Shown here one piece after another: positions 25,483-33,732 of a stretch of 64,000 nt of DNA. The notes below the pieces were generated by a model. The model was given only the letters and a program-made list of their open reading frames with translations. It did no database searches and was not told the origin of the DNA. Numbering within the stretch: position 1 is the first letter of the stretch; every line of letters starts with the position of its first letter. The translations under genes were made by a program, and so were the position numbers. Source of the DNA: Gryllotalpicola protaetiae (lineage in GTDB: Bacteria; Actinomycetota; Actinomycetes; Actinomycetales; Microbacteriaceae); contig NZ_CP032624.1 in NCBI RefSeq assembly GCF_003627055.1, positions 1,364,001 to 1,428,000 of the forward strand, read 5' to 3'.

Positions 25483-26394
25483 ATGTCATCTGAACACGTC
25501 ATCGAAGTGCGCGGGCTGCAGAAGAGCTACGGCCTCGGCGCCGGCGCCGTGCGAGCCGTTGACGGCATCGACTTCACCATCGAGCGCGGCGAGGTCTTCG
25601 CGTTGCTCGGCCCCAACGGCGCAGGCAAGTCGTCGACCGTCGAGATCCTCGAGGGCTACCACGACCGCTCCGGCGGCGACGTGACCGTGCTCGGTGTCGA
25701 CCCGCAGAAGCTGCACGGGCGCGGGCTGCTCGACTGGAAGGCGCGCATCGGAATCGTGCTGCAGTCGAACACGCATGACAACGTGCTCACCGTGCGGCAG
25801 TCGCTGACCCAGTTCGCGAGCTTCTACCCGAACCCGCGCGAGGTCGACGAGGTGATCGCGGCCGTTGGCCTCAGCGAGAAGGCGGATGCGCGCGTCAACA
25901 AGCTCTCCGGCGGCCAGCGCCGCCGCGTCGACGTCGCGCTCGGCATCATCGGGCGGCCGGAGCTGCTCTTCCTCGACGAGCCGACGACCGGCTTCGATCC
26001 CGAGGCGCGGCGCGAGTTCTGGGGGCTCATCAGAGGGCTCCAGGCCGAGGGCACGTCGATCCTGCTCACGACGCACTACCTCGACGAGGCCGCGCAGCTC
26101 GCGAACCGGGTCGGCATCATCGCCGCGGGCAGGCTGGTCGACCTCGGGCGCGTCGGCGAGATCGGGGGACCGGATGCCCGGGTGCCACTCGTTCGCTGGC
26201 GTGAGCCCGGCGCAGGCATCCGCGAACAGAGAACGCATCAGCCCGCCGCACTGGTCGCCGAGCTCGTCGCCCGCCTGGGCGCAGAGCCCGCCGAGCTCGA
26301 GGTGATCCGTCCCAGCCTCGAAGACGTCTATCTGCAGCTCATCAAGAAGACCCCGACCGAACTGGCCGACGAGCGCGAAGGAGTCGCGGCATGA
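25483..26394 (+). CDS. ABC transporter ATPase, DrrA-like
   Basis: A 303-residue ATPase. Walker A is LLGPNGAGKSSTVE, the signature is LSGGQRRRVDVALGI, Walker B is LLFLDEPTTGFDPEARR, and the switch His is in TTHYLDEA. A C-terminal extension of about 80 residues is typical of the DrrA/CcmA multidrug group. It pairs with the ABC-2 permease that follows through an ATGA overlap. The likely role is export of a hydrophobic compound. The ATG at 25483 fits the start of the first beta strand; an earlier in-frame GTG at 25405 has no signals. Confidence 0.9.
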   Translation: MSSEHVIEVRGLQKSYGLGAGAVRAVDGIDFTIERGEVFALLGPNGAGKSSTVEILEGYHDRSGGDVTVLGVDPQKLHGRGLLDWKARIGIVLQSNTHDNVLTVRQSLTQFASFYPNPREVDEVIAAVGLSEKADARVNKLSGGQRRRVDVALGIIGRPELLFLDEPTTGFDPEARREFWGLIRGLQAEGTSILLTTHYLDEAAQLANRVGIIAAGRLVDLGRVGEIGGPDARVPLVRWREPGAGIREQRTHQPAALVAELVARLGAEPAELEVIRPSLEDVYLQLIKKTPTELADEREGVAA

Positions 26395-27191
26395 ACACGC
26401 TCAGCCTCGGAATGGTGCGCACGAAATACGAGATCATCGCGTATTTCCGCGAGTTCGACGCCCTGTTCTTCACCTTCCTCTTCCCGATCATCATGCTCGG
26501 CATCTTCTCGGCGGCGTTCAGCAGCCAGACGATCGGAACGGGCGCCGACCGGATCAGCCTGTCGACCTACTACCTGCCGGCCATGGCTGCGGCGGGCCTG
26601 CTGCTCTCCGGCGTGCAGAACCTCGCGATCGCCGTCGCGCAGGAGAAGAGCGACGGCACGCTCAAGACCCTCGGCGGCACGCCGCTGCCGCCGCTGTCGT
26701 ACTTCGTGGGGAAGCTCACCTCGTCGCTCCTCACGGGCGCCGTGCAGCTCGTGCTGCTGATCGCGGTCTCGCACTTCGCCTTCGGAGTCGAGCTGCCGAC
26801 CGACCCGGCGCGCTACCTCGACCTGCTCTGGATCTTCGTGCTCGGCATCCTCGCCTGCGGCCTGCTCGGCCTCGCCCTGTCGGCCGTGCCGCGCAGCGGG
26901 CGCAGCGCGACGGCCGTCGTGATCCCGGTGCTGCTGTTCCTGCAGTTCATCTCGGGCGTCTACCTGCCGTTCTCGCAGCTGCCGAGCTGGATGCAGACGC
27001 TCGCCTCCTTCTTCCCGCTCAAGTGGCTCGCGCAGGGCATGCGCTCGGTGTTCCTGCCCGACTCGTTCAAGGCGCTCGAGGTCGGGCATGCCTGGAACCT
27101 GGACCAGGTCGCGCTGGTCGTCGGTGGGTGGCTGATCGTCGGGCTGGTTCTCACGCGGCTCACCTTCCGGTGGATCCGCAAGGACGCGTGA
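26391..27191 (+). CDS. ABC-2 type permease, DrrB-like
   Basis: A 266-residue membrane protein with about six helices and the ABC-2 family motif near the N-terminus (FLFPIIMLGIFSAAF), plus the C-terminal FISGVYLPFSQLPSWMQ loop. It is coupled to the ATPase gene and followed 45 bases later by a two-component system. Such sets often export antibiotics or membrane lipids under control of the adjacent kinase. Confidence 0.87.
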   Translation: MNTLSLGMVRTKYEIIAYFREFDALFFTFLFPIIMLGIFSAAFSSQTIGTGADRISLSTYYLPAMAAAGLLLSGVQNLAIAVAQEKSDGTLKTLGGTPLPPLSYFVGKLTSSLLTGAVQLVLLIAVSHFAFGVELPTDPARYLDLLWIFVLGILACGLLGLALSAVPRSGRSATAVVIPVLLFLQFISGVYLPFSQLPSWMQTLASFFPLKWLAQGMRSVFLPDSFKALEVGHAWNLDQVALVVGGWLIVGLVLTRLTFRWIRKDA

Positions 27192-27236
27192 GCGGATGCC
27201 GGTGCGGCAGCCCGCCCGCAGTGGAAGAGTGATCTC

Positions 27237-28421
27237 GTGCTGACGAGGCCGCCGGGGTGGGACGCCGCGATCGCGGCGGGCCTGCTCGTCTGCGCCGCCC
27301 TGATCTGGTTCACGAACCCGGGCATCGTCGCGGCGACCGGGCAGCCGGCGTGGGCCCCGTGGGCGCTGCTCGCCGTCTTCGCCGTCGGCTACGCGGCCGT
27401 CGGCAGGCGGGCGCTCACCCGCACGATGCCGGCGCCGCTGCTGTTCGGCTACGCCGCCTTCATCGCGGTGACGGTCGGCGCGATGTGCGTCTTCGTGCCG
27501 AGCCTCGCGACGATGCAGTGCGTCGCGTACCCGCTCGCCTGGTGCATCCTCTCGACCCGCGGGTCGATCGTCGCGAGTTGCGCGATCGCCGTCGCCGTTT
27601 TCGGCGGCTTCATGCTCGCGCCGGTGCAGCAGGGTCAGGACGGGCTGCTGCTCACCTCGGGCGCCATCGCCGCGATGTCGCTCGCGTTCTCGCTCGTGCT
27701 CGGGCTCTGGATCAGCCGCGTCTTCGACTACGCGCACGAACGCGTGCGGCTGCTCGACCAGCTCACCGCCGCGCAGGACGAGCTCGCCGCCATGCACCGG
27801 CAGGCCGGCGAGACGAGCGAGCGCGCCCGGTTCGCGCGCGAGCTGCACGACACGGTCACCCAGAGCCTCACGGGGCTCGTGATGCTGGCCGAGCGCACAG
27901 GCGCGCAGCTGCGCGCAGGCGATGGTGCAGACGCCCGGGAATCCGTCGCCCTCATCGAATCCACCGCGCGCGAGGCGCTCGGCGAGGCCCGCGCGCTCGT
28001 GGCGACCATCACGCCCGTGTCGGCCGACTCGCTCGCCGAGGCGATGCGCCGGCTCGGTCAGCGCTTCGAGCGCGAGACCGGAGTCGCCGTCGAGACCCGC
28101 GTGTGCGAGCAGCCGATCGCACGCGAGCGCGAGGTCGTGCTGCTGCGCTGCGCGCAGGAGGGGCTCGCCAACGTGCGCAAGCACGCCAATGCACGCCGGG
28201 TCGTGATCGAGGTGGCCGCCGACGCATCCGGCGGCGAGCTCGCGCTGACGGTGCGCGACGACGGCGTCGGGGTGGGGCGCGGCGCGGTCGCCGAAGAGAG
28301 CGGGTTCGGCATCGCCGGCATGCGCGAGCGCGTCGGGATGCTGGGCGGCCGGCTCACCCTCGCGACGCGGCCCGGCGGCGGCGCAGAGCTCGCGGTGGTC
28401 ATTCCGCTGGCCGCGTCATGA
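27237..28421 (+). CDS. Sensor histidine kinase (HisKA_3 / NarX-like)
   Basis: A 394-residue kinase. Four to six membrane helices fill the first about 160 residues with little extracellular loop, so the signal is probably sensed within the membrane. The dimerisation/phosphoacceptor helix carries His204 in RFARELHDTVTQSLTGL. The ATPase domain has NVRKHANARR and the DDGVGVGRG and GFGIAGMRERVGMLGG loops. GTG 27237 is used with GGAAGAG upstream. It overlaps the response regulator gene by ATGA. It probably controls the adjacent transporter. Confidence 0.88.
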   Translation: MLTRPPGWDAAIAAGLLVCAALIWFTNPGIVAATGQPAWAPWALLAVFAVGYAAVGRRALTRTMPAPLLFGYAAFIAVTVGAMCVFVPSLATMQCVAYPLAWCILSTRGSIVASCAIAVAVFGGFMLAPVQQGQDGLLLTSGAIAAMSLAFSLVLGLWISRVFDYAHERVRLLDQLTAAQDELAAMHRQAGETSERARFARELHDTVTQSLTGLVMLAERTGAQLRAGDGADARESVALIESTAREALGEARALVATITPVSADSLAEAMRRLGQRFERETGVAVETRVCEQPIAREREVVLLRCAQEGLANVRKHANARRVVIEVAADASGGELALTVRDDGVGVGRGAVAEESGFGIAGMRERVGMLGGRLTLATRPGGGAELAVVIPLAAS

Positions 28422-29038
28422 TTAGGGTCGTCGTCGCGGACGACCACCCCATCGTCCGCAGCGGCGTCGTCGCGACGCTCGCGGCAGCGCCAGACATCGA
28501 GGTGGTGGCCGAGGCGGCCGACGGCGCAGAGGCGGTGCGGCTGGCCGAGGCATCCGCCCCCGATGTCGTGCTGATGGATCTGCGCATGCCGGTGCTGGGC
28601 GGCGCCCTAGCCACCGAACAGCTGCTGACCGCCGCGCACCCGCCGCGCGTTCTCGTGCTCACGACCTACGACACCGACGACGACATCATCGCGGCGATCG
28701 AGGCTGGAGCGAGCGGATACCTGCTCAAGGCCGCGCCCGCGGAGGAGATCCTCGCCGCGGTGCGCGCGGTGCACGCCGGGAAGACGGCGCTCGCGCCGTC
28801 GATCGCGGCCGCGCTCGTGAGCCGGGTGCGCAGCACGGCCGCCGTGCCGCGGCTGTCGGGGCGCGAGCTGGAGGTGCTGCGGCTTGTGGCATCCGGCCTC
28901 AGCAACCCGCAGATCGCGGCCCGACTGTTCATCGGCGAGGCGACCGTGAAGACCCACCTCGTGCACGTCTTCGAGAAGCTCGCCGTCGACGACCGCACGC
29001 GCGCGGTCACCCGCGCGCAAGAGCTGGGGCTGCTGTAG
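28418..29038 (+). CDS. Response regulator, NarL/FixJ type
   Basis: A 206-residue regulator with a receiver domain (acidic pocket ADDHP, phosphoacceptor Asp54 in VVLMDLRMP, Thr in LVLTTYD, Lys in GYLLKAAP) and a LuxR-type helix-turn-helix (LSGRELEVLRLVASGLSNPQIAARLFIGEATVKTHL). It is the partner of the kinase directly upstream. Start is the ATG at 28418, within the kinase stop; the longer frame upstream is not translated. Confidence 0.92.
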   Translation: MIRVVVADDHPIVRSGVVATLAAAPDIEVVAEAADGAEAVRLAEASAPDVVLMDLRMPVLGGALATEQLLTAAHPPRVLVLTTYDTDDDIIAAIEAGASGYLLKAAPAEEILAAVRAVHAGKTALAPSIAAALVSRVRSTAAVPRLSGRELEVLRLVASGLSNPQIAARLFIGEATVKTHLVHVFEKLAVDDRTRAVTRAQELGLL

Positions 29039-29043
29039 CCCCG

Positions 29044-30882
29044 CTACTGCGTCGGCCCGGGGCCGGCGATCGAGCTCGAGAACTGCTGCCCGGACGAGCG
29101 GGTGACGAAGCAGAAGTAGTTGCGCTGGCCCGAGTTCCACTGCTCGGCGTTCACGGGGTACGCCGCGACCACCTGCACGTCGTTGTAGGCGGCCGCCGCG
29201 TGCAGGTCGATCACTCCGGGCTTGCTGCACAGCAGGTTGACCTGGCTCGAGATCGCCTGCTCACCGGGGAACGGCGCGGAGGGGTCGCTCGCGAACGGCG
29301 CCGTGTAGACGAGCTGCGCCGCATGCTGCGCGTTGCAGTCGACGACGGCGAAGGTCTGCGCCCATGGCGAGCCGAACGGGTCGATGCACTCGCCGCCGTT
29401 CAGCTGATCCCACTGGTAGCTCTGCCCCGGCGCGAGCGGGCCATTGCCGGCGACCGTCTGGTCCGCGGTCTGCGTCGGTGTGGGCGTCGGCGTCGGAGTG
29501 GTGGCCTTCGGGCTCGGAGTCGAGGTGTGCGTTGCGGCCGCGGGCGCCTGGTCACGGCCCGCCGCGATCGACCGCCCGAGCGTGAACAGTGCGATGCCGA
29601 TCAGGATCGCGACCAGGATCGCCGCCGCGATCAGCAGCCAGCGGTTCAGCGGGCTGCGCTCGCGACTGTGCTCGATCGGGGCGTTCGCGGGGCGCGCCGG
29701 CGGTGGCGTCGCGGCGCCCCTGCCCTGGTCGGGCGCCTGCCCGAGACCGCGCGGCAGCACCGCGTCGAACGACGGCAGGATCTCGTTCACGGGCGGCATC
29801 GGGCTCACGATCGCCGTATCCACCGTCTCGGGGTGGGCGCCGAGCATGTCGGCGATGTCGCTCCAGTCGGAGGTGACCTGGGTCTTGCCGTCGGCCGCGG
29901 GTGCCACCGACTCGGCGGCTTCCGCTTCGGGTGCGGGGGCGGATGCCTGCGCAGGCGACCCCTCGTCGGGAATCGTGAACTCGTCGACGGACGGCACCGG
30001 GGTCGCCGCGGACGGACGTGAGCCGAAGATGTCCTGCGCGAACGGGTCGAACTCGTGGGCGGTGGTTCCCGGCGGCAACGGTGCGGGTCCGAGTGCCGCG
30101 GGCGGGGCCGGGGCCGTCTGGTCGTCGGCCGGCGCAGGCTCGTCTGCGACAGGAACGCCGGGCGCGGGCGGCGGAACCGGCAGCGCCGGCTCGTCGCCGA
30201 ACGAGAACGGGAAAGCCGGAGCGGCCGGCTCCACAAGGGCGGGAGCCTGCGGCTCTGCCGCGACGAGGGGAGCTTGCGGCTCGGCGAGCGGCGTCTCGGT
30301 GATGAGCGGGCGAGCGGGCCGCGGAACGACCAGGGGCGCCGCAGAGGGGAACGGGAAGTCGGGCTCGTTGAACGCTGGCTCTGGGACCTCGGCCCGCGGG
30401 TTCACCGCAGGGTCCGGCTCGTTCGTCGGCGTGAGATTCCACATGAACGGGATGGCGGCGCCGGGTGCGCTGCTCTGCGGCAGGTCGCCATCCGGCTGCC
30501 GCGCAGCCGGTTCGACCGGCGGGGCGGGCGGTGCGTCAGCAGCAAGCGCCCGCTGCTCCGGCGCAGCTGCAGGCGGTGTCTCGGCGTCGGGGGCGGGCTC
30601 GGTCCCGGCATCCGTCACCTGATCTGCGCCGACCGCCTCGAGAGTCCCGGTCTCCCACGAGAAGCGCGCACGCGGCCGCTCTTCGGCGGGGGCAGGCGTC
30701 GGCGGAACGGCGGGGGCTTCGCCCGTGGCATCCGGAATCGGCAGGCCTGCGGCCTCGAGTGCGGCCTCAGCTTCTCGGCGCTCGCGGCGCGAGTCGATGC
30801 GTCCGCCGCTCAGTTGCGCGAGCAGCCATTCGGGGCTGCCGGGCTCCGGCTCGCCGGCCGGCGGCTTCGTCTCGTCGGTCAC
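29044..30882 (-). CDS. Membrane protein with proline-rich cytoplasmic part and septum-formation-like domain
   Basis: A 612-residue protein. Residues about 1-410 are Pro/Ala/Glu-rich and look disordered, beginning with a short folded segment (SPEWLLAQLSGGRIDSRRERRE). One membrane helix lies near 416-438 (LLIAAAILVAILIGIALF). After a Thr/Pro linker comes a roughly 110-residue exterior domain with paired cysteines (GGECIDPFGSPWAQTFAVVDCNAQHAAQLVY, and LLCSKPG, NYFCFV), resembling the septum_form domain. A role in the cell envelope or division is suggested. Its GTG start overlaps the stop of pyrE, so the two are co-transcribed. Confidence 0.65.
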   Translation of the reverse strand: MTDETKPPAGEPEPGSPEWLLAQLSGGRIDSRRERREAEAALEAAGLPIPDATGEAPAVPPTPAPAEERPRARFSWETGTLEAVGADQVTDAGTEPAPDAETPPAAAPEQRALAADAPPAPPVEPAARQPDGDLPQSSAPGAAIPFMWNLTPTNEPDPAVNPRAEVPEPAFNEPDFPFPSAAPLVVPRPARPLITETPLAEPQAPLVAAEPQAPALVEPAAPAFPFSFGDEPALPVPPPAPGVPVADEPAPADDQTAPAPPAALGPAPLPPGTTAHEFDPFAQDIFGSRPSAATPVPSVDEFTIPDEGSPAQASAPAPEAEAAESVAPAADGKTQVTSDWSDIADMLGAHPETVDTAIVSPMPPVNEILPSFDAVLPRGLGQAPDQGRGAATPPPARPANAPIEHSRERSPLNRWLLIAAAILVAILIGIALFTLGRSIAAGRDQAPAAATHTSTPSPKATTPTPTPTPTQTADQTVAGNGPLAPGQSYQWDQLNGGECIDPFGSPWAQTFAVVDCNAQHAAQLVYTAPFASDPSAPFPGEQAISSQVNLLCSKPGVIDLHAAAAYNDVQVVAAYPVNAEQWNSGQRNYFCFVTRSSGQQFSSSIAGPGPTQ

Positions 30883-31427
30883 GCGAGCCCCAGGTCTTCC
30901 AGCCCGATCGCGGCGAAGTAGGGGTAGCCGGCCGCCTCGATGGCCTCTTTCGCGCCGGTCGCGCGGTCGACGACGACGGCGACGCCGGCGATCTCGGCGC
31001 CGACCTTCCTGAGCGCCTCGATCGCCGCGAGCGGCGAGCCGCCGGTGGTCGAGGTGTCTTCGAGCACGATGACGCGCTTGCCCTCGAGGTCGGGGCCCTC
31101 GACCTGGCGGCCGCGGCCGTGGTCCTTGGGCTCCTTGCGGACGACGAACGCGTCGTACGCGAAACCCGCGGCTGCGCCCTGGTGCAGGATGCTGGCCGCG
31201 ATCGGGTCGGCGCCCATCGTCATGCCGCCGACGGCGACGACGTCGGGCACGTCCTTGATGAGGTCGAGCATGACCCGCCCGATCAGCGGGGCGACGCGGT
31301 GGTCGAGGCTGACCTTGCGCAGATCGACGTAGTAGGTGGCCTTCTTGCCGCTGGTCAGCGTGAAGTCCCCGTGGAAGACGGCGTCGGCCTTGATGAAGTC
31401 GATCAGCTGCTGGCGGGTGTCAGTCAC
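30879..31427 (-). CDS. pyrE: Orotate phosphoribosyltransferase
   Basis: A 182-residue type I phosphoribosyltransferase that makes OMP from orotate and PRPP in pyrimidine synthesis. The PRPP-binding motif VIVLEDTSTTGGSPL is intact, with the flexible loop RKEPKDHGRGRQVEG and the N-terminal GKKATYYVDLR. The GTG at 31427 is placed by a -10 box seven bases upstream. It is separate from other pyr genes here and leads into the septum-formation-like gene. Confidence 0.93.
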   Translation of the reverse strand: MTDTRQQLIDFIKADAVFHGDFTLTSGKKATYYVDLRKVSLDHRVAPLIGRVMLDLIKDVPDVVAVGGMTMGADPIAASILHQGAAAGFAYDAFVVRKEPKDHGRGRQVEGPDLEGKRVIVLEDTSTTGGSPLAAIEALRKVGAEIAGVAVVVDRATGAKEAIEAAGYPYFAAIGLEDLGLA

Positions 31428-31440
31428 GCGCCCGAGTCTA
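31428..31440 (-). promoter_or_regulatory. Leaderless-type -10 of pyrE
   Basis: On the minus strand TAGACT (31440-31435) is followed by seven bases and the GTG at 31427. Confidence 0.5.
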
Positions 31441-31482
31441 CTGGGGCGGTGGCTGTAAGACAGGTGTCGGGTAGCTCGGCCC

Positions 31483-31494
31483 TACGCTGGGCGC
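31483..31494 (+). promoter_or_regulatory. Leaderless-type -10 of GNAT gene
   Basis: TACGCT at 31483-31488 lies six bases before the ATG at 31495. Confidence 0.5.
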
Positions 31495-31938
31495 ATGGTG
31501 GCCATCACTCCCATCCGCCCCGAAGACCGCGCCGAGTGGCTCGAGCTGTGGGACGGGTACCTCACGTTCTATGAGGAGGAGCTCGACGACACGACCACCC
31601 TGGCGACCTTCGCAAGGGTGAGCACGGCCGGCTCGAGCATCCATGGCGCACTCGCCCGTGGTGAGGACGGGCGCGCGATCGGTCTGGTGCACTGGCTGAC
31701 GCACCCGTCGACATGGACCGTGGGGGACTACTGCTATCTCGAGGACCTGTTCGTCTCGCCCGACGCGCGCCGTAGCGGCGCCGGCGCCGCGCTCATCGAG
31801 CACGTGCGCGCGTGGGCGGCCGAGCACGGCTCGGCGAAGGTCTACTGGCTGACTGCGGAGACGAACGCGACCGCCCGCGCCCTCTATGACCGGGTGGCGA
31901 CGCAGTCGGGCTTCACCCACTACGAGATCGGGCTCTAG
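31495..31938 (+). CDS. GNAT-family N-acetyltransferase
   Basis: A 147-residue acetyltransferase. The acetyl-CoA loop is SPDARRSGAGAALIEHVRAWA and the C-terminal half ends in NATARALYDRVATQSGFTHYEI, as expected for GNAT. The substrate is not predictable. The stop codon TAG is the last part of CTAG, which is the target duplication of the IS element inserted immediately downstream. Without the element, the NUDIX gene at 33026 would start only five bases after this stop, so the two were probably one operon. Confidence 0.87.
   Translation: MVAITPIRPEDRAEWLELWDGYLTFYEEELDDTTTLATFARVSTAGSSIHGALARGEDGRAIGLVHWLTHPSTWTVGDYCYLEDLFVSPDARRSGAGAALIEHVRAWAAEHGSAKVYWLTAETNATARALYDRVATQSGFTHYEIGL
31935..31938. 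repeat. IS target-site duplication, left copy (CTAG)
   Basis: CTAG here is repeated at 33017-33020 on the other side of the element. This copy includes the GNAT stop codon. Confidence 0.85.
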
Positions 31939-33016
31939 CTGTACCCGGTCAGCAGGTTGGTGTCAGCAGGCTGATCGGGGGTTGGCCCCCGAGGGCTGAG
32001 TGGCGTCGTTCAGTGTTGTAGTGCTTCAGCCAGGGCGCAAGTGCGGCGGCGCGGGCCTCGTTGGAGTCGTAAGGGCGCCGGTAGGCCCATTCGGTTTGCA
32101 GGGTGCGGTTCAGTCGTTCGACTTTGCCGTTTTGCCAGGGGCAGTGCGGCTTGATGAACTTCTGCGTGATGCCGCGCCGGGCGCATAGCTCGCGTACGGC
32201 GGCTGAACGGCGGTAGGCGAGAGCGTTGTCGGTCATCAGCCGCTGCACCTTCGTGATCCCGCAGGCGGCGAGGTAGTCCAGAGCCCGCTCGAGGAACTGT
32301 GCGACGGTCGCAGCTTTCTCGTCGGGGTGGATCTCGGAGTACGCCAAGCGGGTGCGGTCATCGACCAGGGAGTGCACGTAGTCGTAGCCGATACCGCGGC
32401 CCCGCACCTTCTCGCTGCGCCCGTGGGCCCGCCAGCCGCCGCCGTCGGGGATACGTCCGAGCTTCTTGACGTCCATGTGCACCAGCTCGCCGGGCTCATC
32501 GCGCTGGTAGCGGATCGCGGTCTGCTTCGAAGAGCGGATCAGCTGTCCGGTGATCGCATCCAGGAGCGCCAGGCGGGGCATCTGGCGCCGGATCAGGATG
32601 CGGCTTGCCGTGCGCGGTGAGACACCCACTCGTGCCGCCAGCTCGTCCCGGCCAAGCCGCTCGGCCTCGCGCAGCCGGACGAGCTCGGCTTCGACCGCCG
32701 CGCTTGTTCGCCTCGGCGAGCGGTACGGCCGTGAGGACCGGTCGCGCAGCCCGGCTTCGCCCTCGGCGTTGAAGCGGGCGATCCAGTAACCCACGGTCTT
32801 GCGGGAGACACCCATCGCCGAAGCGATATGCGCCTGCTTCCAGCCCGCGCGGGCACGTTCAACGATCAGAAGCCGGCCATGAAACGTCAGCCGGGCATTA
32901 GCGTGGGCCATCGAGGACCTCCGGTGCTCGTGAAGATGTCAGATACCTCCACTAAGCCCGGGGGTCCTCCTCGATCACAAGTCCCGAACTGACACCAACG
33001 TCATGACCGGGTACAG
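31939..33016. mobile_element. IS481-family insertion sequence, 1078 bp, intact
   Basis: Terminal inverted repeats of about 28 bp match at 25 positions: the left end begins CTGTACCCGGTCA and the right end is its complement, ending TGACCGGGTACAG. Both ends are bordered by CTAG, a 4-bp duplication typical of IS481 elements that target NCTAGN. One full-length transposase gene fills the element. The intact ends, intact duplication and unbroken transposase suggest a recent or still mobile insertion. Confidence 0.93.
31949..32911 (-). CDS. IS481-family transposase
   Basis: A 320-residue transposase. The N-terminal third holds two helix-turn-helix segments (HIASAMGVSRKTVGYWIARF and LAARVGVSPRTASRIL). 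The rve integrase core has the DDE triad: Asp in GELVHMDVKKLG, Asp in VQRLMTDNALAY, and Glu in NGKVERLNRTL. The stop codon lies inside the left inverted repeat. No frameshift is seen. Confidence 0.93.
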   Translation of the reverse strand: MAHANARLTFHGRLLIVERARAGWKQAHIASAMGVSRKTVGYWIARFNAEGEAGLRDRSSRPYRSPRRTSAAVEAELVRLREAERLGRDELAARVGVSPRTASRILIRRQMPRLALLDAITGQLIRSSKQTAIRYQRDEPGELVHMDVKKLGRIPDGGGWRAHGRSEKVRGRGIGYDYVHSLVDDRTRLAYSEIHPDEKAATVAQFLERALDYLAACGITKVQRLMTDNALAYRRSAAVRELCARRGITQKFIKPHCPWQNGKVERLNRTLQTEWAYRRPYDSNEARAAALAPWLKHYNTERRHSALGGQPPISLLTPTC

Positions 33017-33020
33017 CTAG
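33017..33020. repeat. IS target-site duplication, right copy (CTAG)
   Basis: Partner of the CTAG at 31935-31938; it lies six bases before the NUDIX start codon. Confidence 0.85.
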
Positions 33021-33025
33021 CGCGG

Positions 33026-33616
33026 ATGCTTCACGACGACGTTCTCGCCCACGTGTCCGCCCTGCCAGCGGGATCGATACGCGACGCCTACCTGAAGTTC
33101 ATCTCATCCGCCGGCGAACGAGCGGTTCGGCGTGACGGCGGCCCCGAGCACATCACCGCGTCGTGTTTCGTCTTCAGCCCCGACCTGCGCCGCACCCTGC
33201 TGTGCTTCCACGGCAAAGGACGGTTCTGGGTGCAGTTCGGCGGCCATCTCGAGGCGCATGACACCACCCTCGCCTCCGCGGCGGTGCGCGAAGCGCGCGA
33301 GGAATCCGGCATCTCCGATCTGGCGCTGGTCAGCGACGCCATCGTCGATCTCGACCGGCACGAGCTCGGCGGCGGTTTCGCCTGCACAGCCCACTGGGAT
33401 GTCGGCTTCGTCGCGCTCGCGGACCTCGACGCCGCCGTCATCGTCAGTGACGAGAGCGAGGACGTGCGCTGGTTCGACGTCGACGCCCTGCCGGCCGACG
33501 CCGCGGCCGGGTTGGCACAGCGGATCGAGCACGCGCTTCGTGCGGTGGTCCGCGCACACCTCGCGCAATCAGACGAGGCCGTCTATGCGCCCCCGGACGA
33601 GCGGACCGAGCGGTGA
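33026..33616 (+). CDS. NUDIX hydrolase
   Basis: A 196-residue protein with a Nudix-type segment: GGHLEAHD followed by REAREESGI, which carries the metal-binding glutamates. An Asp stands where the classic box has a Glu, as in some subfamilies. It should hydrolyse a nucleoside diphosphate-linked compound. The IS element now separates it from the upstream GNAT gene by about 1.1 kb, so its original transcription has probably been lost or replaced by reading out of the element. Confidence 0.83.
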   Translation: MLHDDVLAHVSALPAGSIRDAYLKFISSAGERAVRRDGGPEHITASCFVFSPDLRRTLLCFHGKGRFWVQFGGHLEAHDTTLASAAVREAREESGISDLALVSDAIVDLDRHELGGGFACTAHWDVGFVALADLDAAVIVSDESEDVRWFDVDALPADAAAGLAQRIEHALRAVVRAHLAQSDEAVYAPPDERTER

Positions 33617-33642
33617 CCGTTCGCTTCACGACGCGGTCACGT

Positions 33643-33698
33643 CGAGAGGTGCGCAACGTACGTTCGTTGGCGATCGAGCGTCCGTTTGACACCTCTCG
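33643..33698. terminator. Inverted repeat between convergent genes
   Basis: Arms of 20 bp, 33643-33662 and 33679-33698, pair with four mismatches (outer CGAGAGGTG/CACCTCTCG perfect). It lies between the ends of the NUDIX gene and the permease gene and could end both transcripts. No T-tract. Confidence 0.5.
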
Positions 33699-33732
33699 TT
33701 GAGCGACGCTGGCGCAGGCTGCGCGGGCGCGG

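Noticed and set aside
31941-33014. IS borders at TGTACC/GGTACA with a TAGC-type duplication
   Set aside because: The inverted repeats continue to CTGTACC/GGTACAG, and placing the ends there gives an exact CTAG duplication on both sides.
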